Assembly (NCBI RefSeq): GCF_002321025.1
Contig: NZ_DCLL01000053.1
Span: 62,001-126,000, forward strand
Length of the DNA: 64,000 nt
Source of the DNA: Acinetobacter lwoffii
Lineage (GTDB): Bacteria; Pseudomonadota; Gammaproteobacteria; Pseudomonadales; Moraxellaceae
Direction of reading: 5' to 3'
Each line of letters opens with the position of its first letter. Position 1 is the first letter of the stretch. This document shows, piece by piece, positions 17,802-28,142 of the stretch. The notes under the pieces were generated by a model. The model saw nothing but the letters and a program-made list of their open reading frames with translations. It was not told the origin of the DNA and ran no database searches. Made by a program: the position numbers and the translations under genes.

Positions 17802-18650
17802 ATGACCATTATGACGACTTCTACGCAAGCACTACAGCAAACGCTTCTGGATCAGATCTGTGAGGCCTGGTTGAAACTTCAGCAACAGCAGCCCCTGGTG
17901 CATATCATGACCAATACGGTGGCCAGCAACTATGTCGCCAATATTGTACTGGCTGCGCATGCTTCTCCGGCCATGATCGACAATCCGTTTGAAGCTGAAA
18001 GTTTTGCCAAGACTGCTACAGCGATCAGTCTGAATCTGGGTACACCGACGACAGAGCAGGTTCAGGCGATGCAGCTTGCTGCGAAAACTGCACATCAATT
18101 GCAAAAACCGTGGGTGCTTGATCCGGTCGGTTATGGAACAGTTCTGCGCTGGCGTTCTGGCGTCGTAGATCAGTTGATGCATTCCCAGCCTACGATTTTA
18201 CGAGGCAATGCTTCTGAAATTGGTGCTTTGGCTGGCAAGCAGATCGAGTCCAAGGGTGTAGACAGCACAGTAGACAGTGCGGATGTTTATTTACAGGCGC
18301 GAAGTTTGCTGGATCATTGTGAATGCATCGCAATCTCCGGTGAATCTGATTACATTATTTCGAAAGACTATCCTGTGATACAGGTGTCAGGCGGTTCTGC
18401 TTTACAGCCCCGAATCACGGCGATGGGATGTGCACTCGGGGCACTAATTGCTGCCTATAGTGCAGTAACGTCCCCAGCCCTTGCTGCATTAACGGCACAT
18501 GTACATTTTGCAATTGCCGGTCAATTGGCATTTGAACGTGCGCAACAGTTAGGCAGTTTTAATGTCGCCTTTCTGGATGAAATCCACCAACTCAATACTG
18601 AAACAATCCGAAAATACGCCAACTTTAAAATTCTGCCAGAATCCATTTAG
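17802..18650 (+). CDS. thiM: Hydroxyethylthiazole kinase
   Basis: Phosphorylates 4-methyl-5-(2-hydroxyethyl)thiazole for thiamine salvage. The 282-residue ribokinase-like protein shows the family blocks VHIMTNTVASNYVANI near the N-terminus, DPVGYG, RGNASEI and the GCALG anion-hole/catalytic segment near residue 207 (here in TAMGCALGA). ATG 17802 and ATG 17811 are both possible starts. No thiE or thiD partner lies next to it and the 31-bp gap upstream leaves no room for a TPP riboswitch, so it may be co-transcribed with the zinc-ribbon gene. Confidence 0.9.
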   Translation: MTIMTTSTQALQQTLLDQICEAWLKLQQQQPLVHIMTNTVASNYVANIVLAAHASPAMIDNPFEAESFAKTATAISLNLGTPTTEQVQAMQLAAKTAHQLQKPWVLDPVGYGTVLRWRSGVVDQLMHSQPTILRGNASEIGALAGKQIESKGVDSTVDSADVYLQARSLLDHCECIAISGESDYIISKDYPVIQVSGGSALQPRITAMGCALGALIAAYSAVTSPALAALTAHVHFAIAGQLAFERAQQLGSFNVAFLDEIHQLNTETIRKYANFKILPESI

Positions 18651-19234
18651 TTTACTGGTCGCTTCACAGGGTGTTTGTTCTCCTGAATAGATAAACGCCC
18701 CTATTTAGATTGATCCTGCCCATTTGCTCTATTGATCTCCTTAGAAATGTTTTGTCTAGCTCTTTCGGAGATCATTTTTGAGTAGTTTTATTCTGAACTG
18801 AGTAGGCTTCATACCACTTATCTAGCGATTTCCACACAAACGGTTTCCATTTTACTTAAGATCTGTTTGCATCATGCAAATCTAGTTCATGTGAATTGTA
18901 GTTTAATTTTTTGTCAGTATTTAAATATGACTTTTAAGTTTTGATTAACAGGTTACATGAATCAATATTTGATGCTTGATCATGCTTATTTTTGATTGCT
19001 GATTTGACTTTTTCTGCTTTAAAAATTCAGTGCAATACCCGGATATTCGGCTCGATCTGGAACATGAATGATAGTATGAATAGACCAATAAAAATCAGCT
19101 CAAACAATTAGTTAAACTTATTTCTATCTAATTTTTTTACTGAGGCCGACTCAGAAAATGCATTAAAAAAGCCAGCTACCACCAAAGTAACTGACTTTTA
19201 ATATTTGAACAAATAAAGTGTTTAAAACACCTAT
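18651..19234. other. Intergenic region, 584 bp, between thiM and the TerC-family gene
   Basis: The two flanking genes converge, so no promoter is required here. A GGGTGTTT...AAACGCCC hairpin at 18669-18700 (16-base loop) may end thiM, and a clear terminator for the opposite gene is at 19165-19202. The 450 bases between are AT-rich, with stop codons in all frames and no RNA gene I can recognise. It may be decayed sequence or hold an unseen small RNA. Confidence 0.5.
19165..19202 (-). terminator. Terminator of the TerC/CBS gene
   Basis: On the minus strand AGTCAGTTAC pairs with GTAGCTGGCT (with G-U pairs) and is followed by six T residues. It lies about 35 bases past the stop. Confidence 0.7.
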
Positions 19235-20758
19235 TTAACCTGCGTAATGAATGCTGACCGACTTGATACGATTGCTTTCAATTTCAGTGACTTTGAACTG
19301 CACACCTTGATAATTTAACTCGGTGCCCACTTCAACCGTACTGTTAGTTTTATCCAGAATCAAACCCGCAACACTGATATAGCCAGCATCTTCATCAATC
19401 AGATCAATCATGCCAAGCTCAAGCTCAAGCTGATAAAGATCTAACATGCCCGATGCGATCCAGTGCGTATCATCCACTTTCACCAGATCCAGCTGTTCAT
19501 CTGCATCCGGGAATTCACCGGCAATTGCTTCAAATACATCTAGCGGTGAAATCAGACCCTGTACATTACCAAACTCGTCACTCACCAAGACCAAAGAACC
19601 TTTAGAGGTACGCAAGGTATTAATCGCGTCAATAACTTTCATCTTTTCAAAGATATAAATTGGGCGATGACGTTTAATCAGTGCTTTTAATTCTTCCGGC
19701 TCTTCCAGTACATCCAATAATTCTTTGGCACGTACTACGCTAATCACCTTATCTAGGCTACCGCGACATACCGGGAACAGACTGTGTGGAACAGACAGAA
19801 TTTTTTCACGGATCTGTTCTGGGCTATCTTCCAGATCAACCCATGAAATCTGACCGCGCGGCGTCATGATCGAAGCGACTGAACGCTCTGCAAGGGTAAG
19901 CACCCCACCAATCATATAGCGTTCTTCATCTGCAAAGGTTTCTTGTGCCTGATTATTTTGACTGTCGGTCGTCTCTAGCTTGCCACCCATTAACTTCAGG
20001 ATCGAGTCAGCCGTACGATGACGCAAAGGAATCTTGGATTCATGTTTAGCAGCATTACGCTGACCGAACTGGTTGAATGCTTCGATTATGATCGCAACAC
20101 CAATACCTGAATAGATATAGCCTTTTGGAATATGGAAACCAAAACCTTCTGCAATCAGGCTGATACCAATCAAAAGTAGGAAGCTTAAACACAGAATCAC
20201 CACGGTTGGATGGCGATTCACAAAGTTGGTCAATGGTTTCGATGCCAGTAGCATCACGCCCATTGCGACAATCATGGCAGCCATCATGACATAAATATTG
20301 TCGACCATACCAATGGCGGTAATCACTGAATCTAAAGAGAAAACAGCATCTAAAACAACAATCTGTGCAACAACAGCAGTGAAACTTGCATATACCACAT
20401 TGGTAGACACTGTGACTTCAGGTTTACCTTCAATCTTTTCATGCAGCTCAGTAACGGCCTTATACACCAGGAACAAGCCACCAAATAACAAGATCAGGTC
20501 CCGACCGGAGAAGGTCCAGTCAAACACAGTAATCAATGGTTGTGTCAAAGTGACCAACCAGGCAATGGCAAATAACAGGCCTAGACGCATGAATAATGCG
20601 AGAGACAAACCAATAACACGTGCTTTATCGCGTTGTTCAGGAGGAAGTTTTTCAGCCAGAATGGCAATGAAGACTAGGTTATCAATACCTAAAACAATTT
20701 CAAGAATAATAAGAGTAATTAAACCTACCCAGATTCCGGGATCTAATAAAAATTCCAT
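19235..20758 (-). CDS. TerC-family membrane protein with CBS and CorC domains
   Basis: The 507-residue protein joins a seven-helix TerC domain (residues ~1-235, with the conserved acidic motif [12 protein letters not shown] near residue 20 and [12 protein letters not shown] near 137) to a CBS-domain pair (~290-410) and a C-terminal CorC/HlyC transporter-associated domain (~420-505). This matches the YegH/YoaE arrangement. TerC proteins are linked to metal-ion (manganese, tellurite) handling in the inner membrane; CBS domains often sense adenine nucleotides. ATG 20758 has no strong ribosome-binding site. I saw no Mn riboswitch signature upstream. Confidence 0.9.
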   Translation of the reverse strand: MEFLLDPGIWVGLITLIILEIVLGIDNLVFIAILAEKLPPEQRDKARVIGLSLALFMRLGLLFAIAWLVTLTQPLITVFDWTFSGRDLILLFGGLFLVYKAVTELHEKIEGKPEVTVSTNVVYASFTAVVAQIVVLDAVFSLDSVITAIGMVDNIYVMMAAMIVAMGVMLLASKPLTNFVNRHPTVVILCLSFLLLIGISLIAEGFGFHIPKGYIYSGIGVAIIIEAFNQFGQRNAAKHESKIPLRHRTADSILKLMGGKLETTDSQNNQAQETFADEERYMIGGVLTLAERSVASIMTPRGQISWVDLEDSPEQIREKILSVPHSLFPVCRGSLDKVISVVRAKELLDVLEEPEELKALIKRHRPIYIFEKMKVIDAINTLRTSKGSLVLVSDEFGNVQGLISPLDVFEAIAGEFPDADEQLDLVKVDDTHWIASGMLDLYQLELELGMIDLIDEDAGYISVAGLILDKTNSTVEVGTELNYQGVQFKVTEIESNRIKSVSIHYAG

Positions 20759-21402
20759 TAGAGAATGACCCCGTTCGAGTAAGCTAGAAATAGAGATGGA
20801 AGATCAACGCACGGCGAGGGATCCATTAAAATTTAACCTATGCAACTTAAGACTATTCCATTATGCATAAACTGAGTATTTTGTAATGTATTAATTTACA
20901 AAAAAATTACATGATCATGATTTTATTGAGACTTTTATGATCAACTGATTGATGCTGAAACTGATTAATTTTAATTTTTTCTACATCATTTATTCGAATT
21001 GAATTAAAAATAAACAGAATTTAGTTTGATTAGACCATTACTTTTAAGGTCACTTAAAGATTAGAGCATAAACTATTTTTTTATTGAAAGAACAATCACT
21101 TAAAAATATAGCTGTAAATAATCATTTACTATATTGACTAAAACCACTCAATCACCCTATATTTCTTAAATCGATTAATTTATTGAAATACAATTATTTG
21201 CATTAAAACCTATTCAGACAGGCTGCTTAAGAACAATAAAAAGTCTTGGAAAACATTTCTACTCACGAAATACATAATGAGGAATTAAATTTATACAAAA
21301 TATTATCGCCTTTCATCCGATTTTAAAGAACAATCTTCGCGCCAGATAAGGCTCACATGCAGAACTGATCAACTCCTTGGGATGTTAAGCAAAACTAAAA
21401 AG

Positions 21403-21418
21403 TGTTAGCGCTTTAACA
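21403..21418. promoter_or_regulatory. Candidate operator upstream of marR
   Basis: TGTTA-GCGCTT-TAACA is an inverted repeat around an AGCGCT core, about 83 bases before the marR ATG. A related ATGTTAAGC half lies 20 bases upstream. Position and symmetry fit autoregulation by a MarR dimer, but no binding data exist. Confidence 0.35.
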
Positions 21419-21440
21419 TTTTTAAAATAAAGGTTGAAAT

Positions 21441-21476
21441 ATGCATAAACTTTTTCATAAAATGAACGGGCCCTAG
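21441..21476 (+). CDS. Possible 11-residue leader peptide ahead of marR
   Basis: ATG 21441 is preceded by AAAGG with a seven-base spacer and encodes MHKLFHKMNGP before a TAG stop, 24 bases upstream of the marR ATG. The frame is too short for coding statistics. It could be a translational leader or chance. Confidence 0.3.
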   Translation: MHKLFHKMNGP

Positions 21477-21500
21477 AAAAATAAATACAAGGAACATTTC

Positions 21501-21965
21501 ATGACTAAGAAATATGCAAAATTTTTGCCGTGTACGGAAGAATTTAATTTAGAAAACTTTCCATATTATTGGGTAACTCAGGTTCATGCTCAATACGTCG
21601 TTAATGTCGATCATGCACTAAAAAAGTATGGTGTTGACAATTCCCGCCGCCGCATCCTTCTTGCACTAAAAGCCAAACCGCATGCCAGTGTTTCTGATTT
21701 GTCAGAGATGGTTGTTTCTAAAATGTCGACCACGACTAAAATTGTCTACCGCTTAAAAGACGAAGGTCTGGTTGAAACCTATTCATGTGAGGATGACGCA
21801 CGGATTACCCGAGTATTTTTGACTGACAAAGGCATGCAAATGACACATAAGATCAATGATCTGACCAATGTCGTACTGGAACAGTCATTTGAAGGCCTGA
21901 CGCCTTTGCAAATTGAAAAAACCATGGAAAGTTTACGTCATATTTTCAAAAATTTAGCTCGTTAA
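21501..21965 (+). CDS. MarR-family transcriptional regulator
   Basis: The 154-residue protein has the MarR winged helix-turn-helix: recognition helix around SKMSTTTKIVYRLKDEGLV (residues ~73-92) and a wing with EDDARITRVFLTDKG (~97-111), where the D-x-R pair is characteristic. Long N- and C-terminal helices form the dimer interface. ATG 21501 has AAGGAAC as ribosome-binding site. Neighbours do not reveal its target: the TerC gene is 742 bp away on the other strand and the SRAP gene converges. Autoregulation is plausible. Confidence 0.88.
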   Translation: MTKKYAKFLPCTEEFNLENFPYYWVTQVHAQYVVNVDHALKKYGVDNSRRRILLALKAKPHASVSDLSEMVVSKMSTTTKIVYRLKDEGLVETYSCEDDARITRVFLTDKGMQMTHKINDLTNVVLEQSFEGLTPLQIEKTMESLRHIFKNLAR

Positions 21966-22042
21966 AGACCTACTTTTTATTTTAAATAGACGCTGGCGAA
22001 TTGGCGCATACTTTATAATAATAAATAATTCGCCAGAGCTTT

Positions 22043-22705
22043 CTAAAAATCAAAAAAGTTCAGTTGTGGACTGACTTTTTTGATTTTTTCTTTTGGTACA
22101 TGTGAGCATTCAAAATCTTCTACCGGAAAGCCCTCTACAAAGCTACGAATATCCGGATGCCTTAGCGTTAGCCATTCTTGCAGTCGCTGCTGTGGAATCA
22201 CAATAACCGAGCGTTTGATATTACCCGGCTCATGAAACTCCTTCATCATGGGATGATCAATTGCATCCATGGTAATCATACTGGCAGAGCGTACAATTTC
22301 CCCTTGTACCCGAGCAATCTCATACACAGCTGCAATAAAAGTCGCCTGACCATCTTTACGTCTTACACCCCAACGCTGCGGTTTATTGTCAAAATATTTG
22401 GACTCATAAAATTCCGATACCGGAATGACGCCAAAATGACATTTGGCAGTGGCCTCAGCAAAAGTGGGCTTTTGCAGTAAGGTTTCATTTCTGGCGTTAT
22501 AGGTCTTGGTGCCTATAGTTTTGTCTTCTGCCCATTTCGGAATGAGTCCAAAATTCACAGAACGCCATTCCAGTCCTTGAGCTGAATGAAATAAAAGCGG
22601 TGTAGCATAATTGGGATAGACCTCCTCTGGATATTCAAAAGGAATTTCTGGCAATCCCAGATTATGCAACTGCTCTAAGGTTAAAGGCTTAAAGTTGGCG
22701 CACAT
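22043..22705 (-). CDS. SOS response-associated peptidase (SRAP; YedK/HMCES-like)
   Basis: The protein caps abasic sites in single-stranded DNA by forming a thiazolidine DNA-protein crosslink through Cys2. The 220-residue sequence starts MCANF, so Cys2 is exposed after Met removal. Other family residues are visible: NARNET near residue 71, the active-site Glu in SEFYES near 99, and His in MKEFHEPGN near 158. The ATG at 22705 is fixed by the required MC start. It is a single gene, convergent with marR. No LexA box was recognised upstream, in line with the unusual SOS control of Acinetobacter. Confidence 0.9.
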   Translation of the reverse strand: MCANFKPLTLEQLHNLGLPEIPFEYPEEVYPNYATPLLFHSAQGLEWRSVNFGLIPKWAEDKTIGTKTYNARNETLLQKPTFAEATAKCHFGVIPVSEFYESKYFDNKPQRWGVRRKDGQATFIAAVYEIARVQGEIVRSASMITMDAIDHPMMKEFHEPGNIKRSVIVIPQQRLQEWLTLRHPDIRSFVEGFPVEDFECSHVPKEKIKKVSPQLNFFDF

Positions 22706-22797
22706 GGTTCATATATGTAAATCATTCGACCATCAGATTATACCGTGATGCCAAGTCGAAGCCTGTCGTATTTCTATAGTTTTAGGCGCGTTGACTG

Positions 22798-24246
22798 TTA
22801 TGAATTCGGGACAGTCAACCAATGTGTCCGGGTAAATTCCTCAAAAATCCAGCGGCCATTAAAACGACCCAATCCTGAATTTTTCTCGCCGCCAAAGGGT
22901 GCATTTGACTGATCTGCAACACTAATGCCATTAATATGTGTCATCCCAATATCCAGTTGTGCGGCAAAAGCAGTGCCTCGATCGATGTTTGAAGTACATA
23001 CTGCACTGGATAAGCCAAACTCGGTCGCATTGGCTAGGTTTAAAGCATGCGCTTCATCCCGGGCTTTTAAGATAGGTAAAATCGGACCGAAGCTTTCTTG
23101 CTGCGCCAGATCGGAATCTTCCGCGACATCAATAAAAATATGTGGATAAACCAGATTCCCTTCAATTCCTCCTTCATAGACCAGTTGTGCGCCCTGCTCG
23201 CTGCCTGTTTGAATGATCTGTTGATGCTTTTCAACCTGACTCTGGTTAATGATTGGACCAATCACTGTATCTTCCAGATTTGGATCACCCACCGGAATCA
23301 TTTTGATCCGATCCAGGAGCTTATCTACATAAGCATCATGGATAGAGGCATCGACAATGACCCGGTTAGTACTCATACAAATTTGTCCCTGATGCATAAA
23401 ACGCCCCATCAGCGTTAGTTCAACCGCAAGATCAAGATCGGCATCATCCAGAATGACCAAAGGTGCATTGCCACCCAGTTCGAGTGCCAGACGCTTGATT
23501 CGGGAACTGGATAAGGCTTTACTGCCTACACTTTTCCCCACTTCAGTCGAACCGGTAAATGAAATCATTTTCGGCACTGAATGCTCAACAAAATAATCCC
23601 CGATTTCACTACCAGCCCCGGCAACGATATTCAGTGCACCTGCAGCTAAACCTGCTTCTTCAAATAGCTTGCCGATTAAGGTACCGCCAGTCACCGGGGT
23701 ATCACTGGCCGGCTTCAATACAACGGTATTACCACAGGCAATTGCAGTCGCCACTGAGCGTAAGGATAAATGAAATGGAAAGTTCCATGGACTAATGACA
23801 GCAATCACGCCTAAGGGCTTGCGCAAAACCATACTTTTACGTGCCGGATCCTTACTTTCCAGCTGTTCTGTTTGGATCCAGTCTGGAAAAGCCAGACTTT
23901 CCTGAATGATGCCCAGAGCAGCATCCACCTCAACGCCGGCTTTAATGCGCGTACTGCCTGATTCAATAATGAGCCAGTCAATGATTTCGTCCCGACGCTG
24001 CTGAATGATCGCGATTAAATTTTGCAGCACTGTTTTACGTACTTCAATGGATTTCAAGCCCCCTTGCTGGAAAGCCTGCTCTGCTGCGGTATAAGCACTG
24101 TCGACATCGACAGAACTGGCAGCTGCCATGCTAAAAATTTCGCTCTGGGTATAGGGGTTGATATTTTTTATTGTTCTGGTTGAAGTACCGGCTTGCCACT
24201 GACCATGAATAAACTGCTGGTCTAAATTTTGATATACCGTTGTCAT
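22798..24246 (-). CDS. NAD(P)-dependent aldehyde dehydrogenase
   Basis: Oxidises an aldehyde to the acid in the cytoplasm. The 482-residue protein has the Rossmann segment SPWNFPFHLSLRS, the general base E256 in LELGGNAP and the nucleophile C290 in GQICMS. The length and the N-terminal MTTVYQNLDQQFIHGQW resemble the benzaldehyde/vanillin dehydrogenase branch, but the substrate is not determined. The open frame starts earlier with a GTG at 24276, whereas ATG 24246 has GAGGAA eight bases upstream and is preferred. A terminator upstream separates it from glcB. Confidence 0.88.
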   Translation of the reverse strand: MTTVYQNLDQQFIHGQWQAGTSTRTIKNINPYTQSEIFSMAAASSVDVDSAYTAAEQAFQQGGLKSIEVRKTVLQNLIAIIQQRRDEIIDWLIIESGSTRIKAGVEVDAALGIIQESLAFPDWIQTEQLESKDPARKSMVLRKPLGVIAVISPWNFPFHLSLRSVATAIACGNTVVLKPASDTPVTGGTLIGKLFEEAGLAAGALNIVAGAGSEIGDYFVEHSVPKMISFTGSTEVGKSVGSKALSSSRIKRLALELGGNAPLVILDDADLDLAVELTLMGRFMHQGQICMSTNRVIVDASIHDAYVDKLLDRIKMIPVGDPNLEDTVIGPIINQSQVEKHQQIIQTGSEQGAQLVYEGGIEGNLVYPHIFIDVAEDSDLAQQESFGPILPILKARDEAHALNLANATEFGLSSAVCTSNIDRGTAFAAQLDIGMTHINGISVADQSNAPFGGEKNSGLGRFNGRWIFEEFTRTHWLTVPNS

Positions 24247-24335
24247 TTTATTGTTTCCTCGCATGCTTTGCCCCACTTTAAAAGTTCGGCTGGAAAATTT
24301 CTAGTCAGAACGACAGCGGCTTACCATTAGACAAT

Positions 24336-24361
24336 AAAAAAGCCTCCGAAGAGGCTTTTTA
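24336..24361. terminator. Intrinsic terminator after malate synthase gene
   Basis: AAAAAGCCTC-CGAA-GAGGCTTTTT, with a tetraloop and runs on both sides. On the minus strand it follows the glcB stop by about 12 bases. Confidence 0.9.
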
Positions 24362-24373
24362 AGCTAGACAGGA

Positions 24374-26539
24374 TTAATCACCTTTATAACCTTTTAACTT
24401 TAAACGCGCTGCATGTAGAAGCGGCTCAGTATAACCTGATGGCTGCTCACCACCTTTAAAGATCAGGTCAGATGCTGCCTGGAATGCAATATTGTTGGCA
24501 AAGTCAGCAGACATTGGCGTATACAATGGATCATTGGCATTTTGCTCATCCACAATTTTCGCCATACGTTGCATAACTTCTTCTACTTGCTCGCGACTTA
24601 CGATACCGTGACGCAACCAGTTCGCAACGTGTTGTGAAGAAATACGTAGAGTCGCACGGTCTTCCATTAAACCGACATCATTGATGTCTGGCACTTTAGA
24701 ACAACCTACACCCAAATCTACCCAACGAACCACATAACCTAAAATACCTTGACAGTTATTTTCGAGTTCTTTGGTTTTTTCTTCTTCTGACCAGTTAGTG
24801 TCTTTCGCCAATGGCGGTGTCAACAAATCATCCAGAGATAAAGGTTGAGTCGACAATAGCTCTTGCTGACGGTCTGCAACATTAATCTGGTGATAGTGAA
24901 TCGCGTGGATCACCGCACCTGTAGGTGATGGAACCCATGCACAGCTCGCACCCGCTTCAGGATGTTCAGTTTTGGTTTTGTACATGTCAAGCAGCATGTC
25001 TGGCTTTGGCCACATGCCTTTACCAATCTGTGCTTTACCACGTAAACCCGCTTGCAGACCGATCATCACGTTACGGTTTTCATAAGCTGGGAACCAGATT
25101 TGGCCTTTTACTTCGCCTTTACGAACGAATGGACCAGCTTCCATAAAGGTATGGATTTCATCGCCGGTACGGTCCATGAAACCTGTATTGATGAAGATCG
25201 TACGATCTTTGGCTTGTGCAATACAGTTCTTCAAGTTCACAGAAGTACGGCGTTCTTCATCCATGATCCCGATTTTTAAAGTTTTTGCAGGTAAGCCAAG
25301 TGCCTGTTCGGCACGTTCAAACAATTCAACGGCAAATGCCACTTCTTCAGGACCATGCATTTTCGGCTTAACGATATACATTGAACCTTGACGCGAGTTC
25401 TTGATCGTGTTTTCACCTTTGATGTCTGCGAAAGACAACAATGGCGTAACCAGTGCATCCATGATGCCTTCATAGATCTCTGCGCCATCTACCAGAATCG
25501 CCGGGTTTGTCATTAAATGACCAACGTTACGCAGCAACATCAATGAGCGGCCATGAACTTTAGTTTCACCACCTTCTACATTTTTGAAAGTGCGGTCTTC
25601 ATTCAGTTTACGGGTAACAGTTTTACCGTTTTTCTCAATAGACTCTTCTAAAGTACCTTTCATCAAGCCTAACCAATTACGGTAGCCTTCCACTTTTTCT
25701 TCAGCATCAACGGCTGCAATCGAGTCTTCCAAGTCCTGAATGGTCGTAACTGCCGCTTCAAGAACGACGTCTTTTACGCCTGCTGCGTCAGTTTGACCAA
25801 TCGAACTATTGGCATCAATCTGGATGATTGCGTGCAAGCCATTATTTTTAAGTACGATTTCAGTCGGTGCTGAAGCTTCGCCATTGTAACCAACGAATTT
25901 AGCGGCATCTGCCACAGTTGTTTTTGAACCGTCTTTTAGGGTAACAACCAGTGCATTAGCTTCAACTGCGTATTGAGTTGCGTCTGCATGCGAACCTTGT
26001 GCCAGTGGGAAAGTTTCGTCGAGGAAATTCTTGGCAAATGCGACAACTTTTTCACCACGTTTCGGGTTATAGCCTTTGCCTTTTTCCGCACCATCTTCTT
26101 CAGAGATGACATCGAAACCGTAAAGTGCATCGTACAAAGAACCCCAACGTGCGTTTGCAGCGTTCAAGCAGTAACGTGCATTACGTACTGGTACCACCAA
26201 CTGTGGACCTGCCAGTATTGCAATTTCTTCGTCTACATTTTCAGTGCTGATTTGAAAATCTTCTACTTCTGGTAACAAGTAGCCAATTTCAGTCAAGAAA
26301 GCTTTGTAAGCTTGTAATTCAAATGTGTTATTGCGGTGCCATTCATCAATTTTCGCCTGAATGTCATCACGCTTAGCCAAAAGTGCTTTATTTTTAGGGC
26401 TAAGATCAACAACGACTTGTTCAAAGTTTTTCCAGTATGTTTCGCTGTCTAAACCAGAACCTGGTAATGCTTCATTTTCGATGAAATCGTAAAGTTCTTT
26501 AGCAATCGCTAACTTGCCTTTTTGAATACGTGCAGTCAT
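24374..26539 (-). CDS. glcB: Malate synthase G
   Basis: Condenses glyoxylate with acetyl-CoA to malate, the second step of the glyoxylate bypass used for growth on acetate and fatty acids. The 721-residue length is that of the monomeric G isoform rather than the A isoform. The catalytic core blocks are visible: [27 protein letters not shown] (Mg-binding Glu and base), [16 protein letters not shown] and the C-terminal [11 protein letters not shown] segment. ATG 26539 has AGGAAAGACA as ribosome-binding site. It stands alone, as is common in Acinetobacter. Confidence 0.97.
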   Translation of the reverse strand: MTARIQKGKLAIAKELYDFIENEALPGSGLDSETYWKNFEQVVVDLSPKNKALLAKRDDIQAKIDEWHRNNTFELQAYKAFLTEIGYLLPEVEDFQISTENVDEEIAILAGPQLVVPVRNARYCLNAANARWGSLYDALYGFDVISEEDGAEKGKGYNPKRGEKVVAFAKNFLDETFPLAQGSHADATQYAVEANALVVTLKDGSKTTVADAAKFVGYNGEASAPTEIVLKNNGLHAIIQIDANSSIGQTDAAGVKDVVLEAAVTTIQDLEDSIAAVDAEEKVEGYRNWLGLMKGTLEESIEKNGKTVTRKLNEDRTFKNVEGGETKVHGRSLMLLRNVGHLMTNPAILVDGAEIYEGIMDALVTPLLSFADIKGENTIKNSRQGSMYIVKPKMHGPEEVAFAVELFERAEQALGLPAKTLKIGIMDEERRTSVNLKNCIAQAKDRTIFINTGFMDRTGDEIHTFMEAGPFVRKGEVKGQIWFPAYENRNVMIGLQAGLRGKAQIGKGMWPKPDMLLDMYKTKTEHPEAGASCAWVPSPTGAVIHAIHYHQINVADRQQELLSTQPLSLDDLLTPPLAKDTNWSEEEKTKELENNCQGILGYVVRWVDLGVGCSKVPDINDVGLMEDRATLRISSQHVANWLRHGIVSREQVEEVMQRMAKIVDEQNANDPLYTPMSADFANNIAFQAASDLIFKGGEQPSGYTEPLLHAARLKLKGYKGD

Positions 26540-26906
26540 TGTCTTTCCTGATATTGCTACTTTTTATACAAGAGATTCTAGTATACCGATTAAAATCTAG
26601 CTGAATAGTATTATCACATTGCTAAATACTGAGCATTTTTTCCAATATGAATACCCTCATAAACATATTTGATATTTCTCAGTTACAAATAGATATCATT
26701 CTGCTAAATACCCTAATGACAGTGTATAAAGTTTTCGAAATGTAGAAATTAGACTTAAGTTCAGATTTTCGAGTAAAAATTATGCATTTTAGTTATACAC
26801 GATCATATTTAGATCAAGATTAAGCCATGTTTGATCAGGCTTGTCGATAATTTAAGTACCTATTTTTATAAAAAAAAGCGCCAGTAAATAACCAGCGCTT
26901 TTATTC
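26540..26906. other. Intergenic region, 367 bp, upstream of glcB
   Basis: This space should contain the glcB promoter and ends at the zapE terminator (26871-26903). It is AT-rich and shows no ORF or RNA gene that I could support. Confidence 0.5.
26871..26903 (-). terminator. Intrinsic terminator before glcB promoter region, after zapE
   Basis: Read on the minus strand AAAAGCGCTGG pairs with CTGGCGCTTTT over a seven-base loop and runs into seven T residues. It begins three bases after the zapE stop. Confidence 0.88.
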
Positions 26907-28058
26907 TTACTCTCCGTTCACGGAGGCGATTTTCTCAATCTGGCGATGTTCAGAATTCAGGTATTCATCTGACTGCATTTCCAGCAAACGGGAACGGGTC
27001 CGTTCAATTTCAAAGGCCAGTTTCTCACCTTGATAAATATCCACGATATTATCTTCCGAGGTTAAGAGTAACTTGACGCCGCGGTCATAAAATTCATCGA
27101 CCAGATAAATAAAACGGCGTGTTCCATCATTCAGAAAATCGGTCAGGTGCGGCACATTGCTGACCAACACTGTATTATAAATATTGGCGATTTCAATAAA
27201 ATCAGCTGGACTACGTGGCTTTAAACACAGTTCAGAAAACTCGCACCACAACACATCTTCGGTATGTGACACGGTTTCGACAATACGGTTGTTGATGATA
27301 ATCGGTTCTTCCGAGCAGGTCTGAGTCTGAGTCAAAGCGCTAAAACGCTGTGCAATCCAGTTTTTATGATCATGCGTCAACGGGAATTTAAACAGTTGTG
27401 CCTGTTTTAGAACCCGTAGACGGTAATCGACTCCGGCATCAACATTTAACACCACACAGTTTTTCTTGACCAATTCGATAGTAGGCATAAAACGGTCACG
27501 ATGAATGCCATTTTTATATAAACCGTCCGGTGCGATATTCGAGGTAGCGACCAAGGTAATACCGCGTTCAAACAGCTTCTGGAATAGATCGCTTAGAATC
27601 ATCGCATCCGTTACGTTAGATACAAAAAATTCATCAAAACAGATGATGACCGCTTCTTTATAAATCCGATCCGCCACGATATCTAGGGGGTTACGCTGTC
27701 CGGATAATTTGTTTAACTCACGATGCACATGCTGCATAAAATGGTGAAAATGCATCCGGGTTTTACGGCGAAACGGAATCGAATCGTAAAACTGATCCAT
27801 TAACCAAGTTTTTCCACGCCCCACACCACCCCACATGTACACCCCTTTCGGAGATGTCTGACGGCGAAAGCGGCGAAATGCTTTTTTCGATGCCTTAAAA
27901 CGCTGAATCAATTCCAGCCAGACACGATTCAGTTTATGTACTGCCATTGCCTGTGCTTCATCAGGCATAAACTGTCCCGAAGAGATCGCTTGTGCATAAC
28001 GTTCTGCAGGAGAAATCGGACTAAAAGCGGTGCTGTGCTGTGAATTAAAATCGGACAT
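26907..28058 (-). CDS. zapE: Cell division ATPase ZapE (AFG1-like)
   Basis: AAA+ ATPase that binds FtsZ bundles and is needed for division under stress in other gamma-proteobacteria. Walker A is GGVGRGKT (77-84) and Walker B is IICFDEF (138-144); the sensor segment LVATSNIAPDGLYKNG follows near 170-186. The length of 383 residues is normal. ATG 28058 has only a weak ribosome-binding site. It is transcribed alone on the minus strand, with the AraC-type regulator gene upstream by 84 bp. Confidence 0.92.
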   Translation of the reverse strand: MSDFNSQHSTAFSPISPAERYAQAISSGQFMPDEAQAMAVHKLNRVWLELIQRFKASKKAFRRFRRQTSPKGVYMWGGVGRGKTWLMDQFYDSIPFRRKTRMHFHHFMQHVHRELNKLSGQRNPLDIVADRIYKEAVIICFDEFFVSNVTDAMILSDLFQKLFERGITLVATSNIAPDGLYKNGIHRDRFMPTIELVKKNCVVLNVDAGVDYRLRVLKQAQLFKFPLTHDHKNWIAQRFSALTQTQTCSEEPIIINNRIVETVSHTEDVLWCEFSELCLKPRSPADFIEIANIYNTVLVSNVPHLTDFLNDGTRRFIYLVDEFYDRGVKLLLTSEDNIVDIYQGEKLAFEIERTRSRLLEMQSDEYLNSEHRQIEKIASVNGE

Positions 28059-28142
28059 AGAATTTCGTACTATTTGGGATCAATTTAATTATAGCGGAGT
28101 TTAATCAACACGCTATAACACTTTGGCATAAACTAACTTAGG

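Larger units (their letters stand above)
20759..21500. other. Divergent intergenic region, 742 bp, very AT-rich
   Basis: This is the longest gene-free stretch in the window. It should contain the promoters of the TerC gene and of marR. Near its right end are an inverted repeat (21403-21418) and a short ORF with a ribosome-binding site (21441-21476), listed separately. The rest shows no ORF of useful size and no hairpin that I could support. Confidence 0.6.

Noticed and set aside
20759..20900. yybP-ykoY manganese riboswitch upstream of the TerC-family gene
   Set aside because: Some TerC genes carry it, but the conserved GGGGAGUA-type core and its paired stems are absent here.
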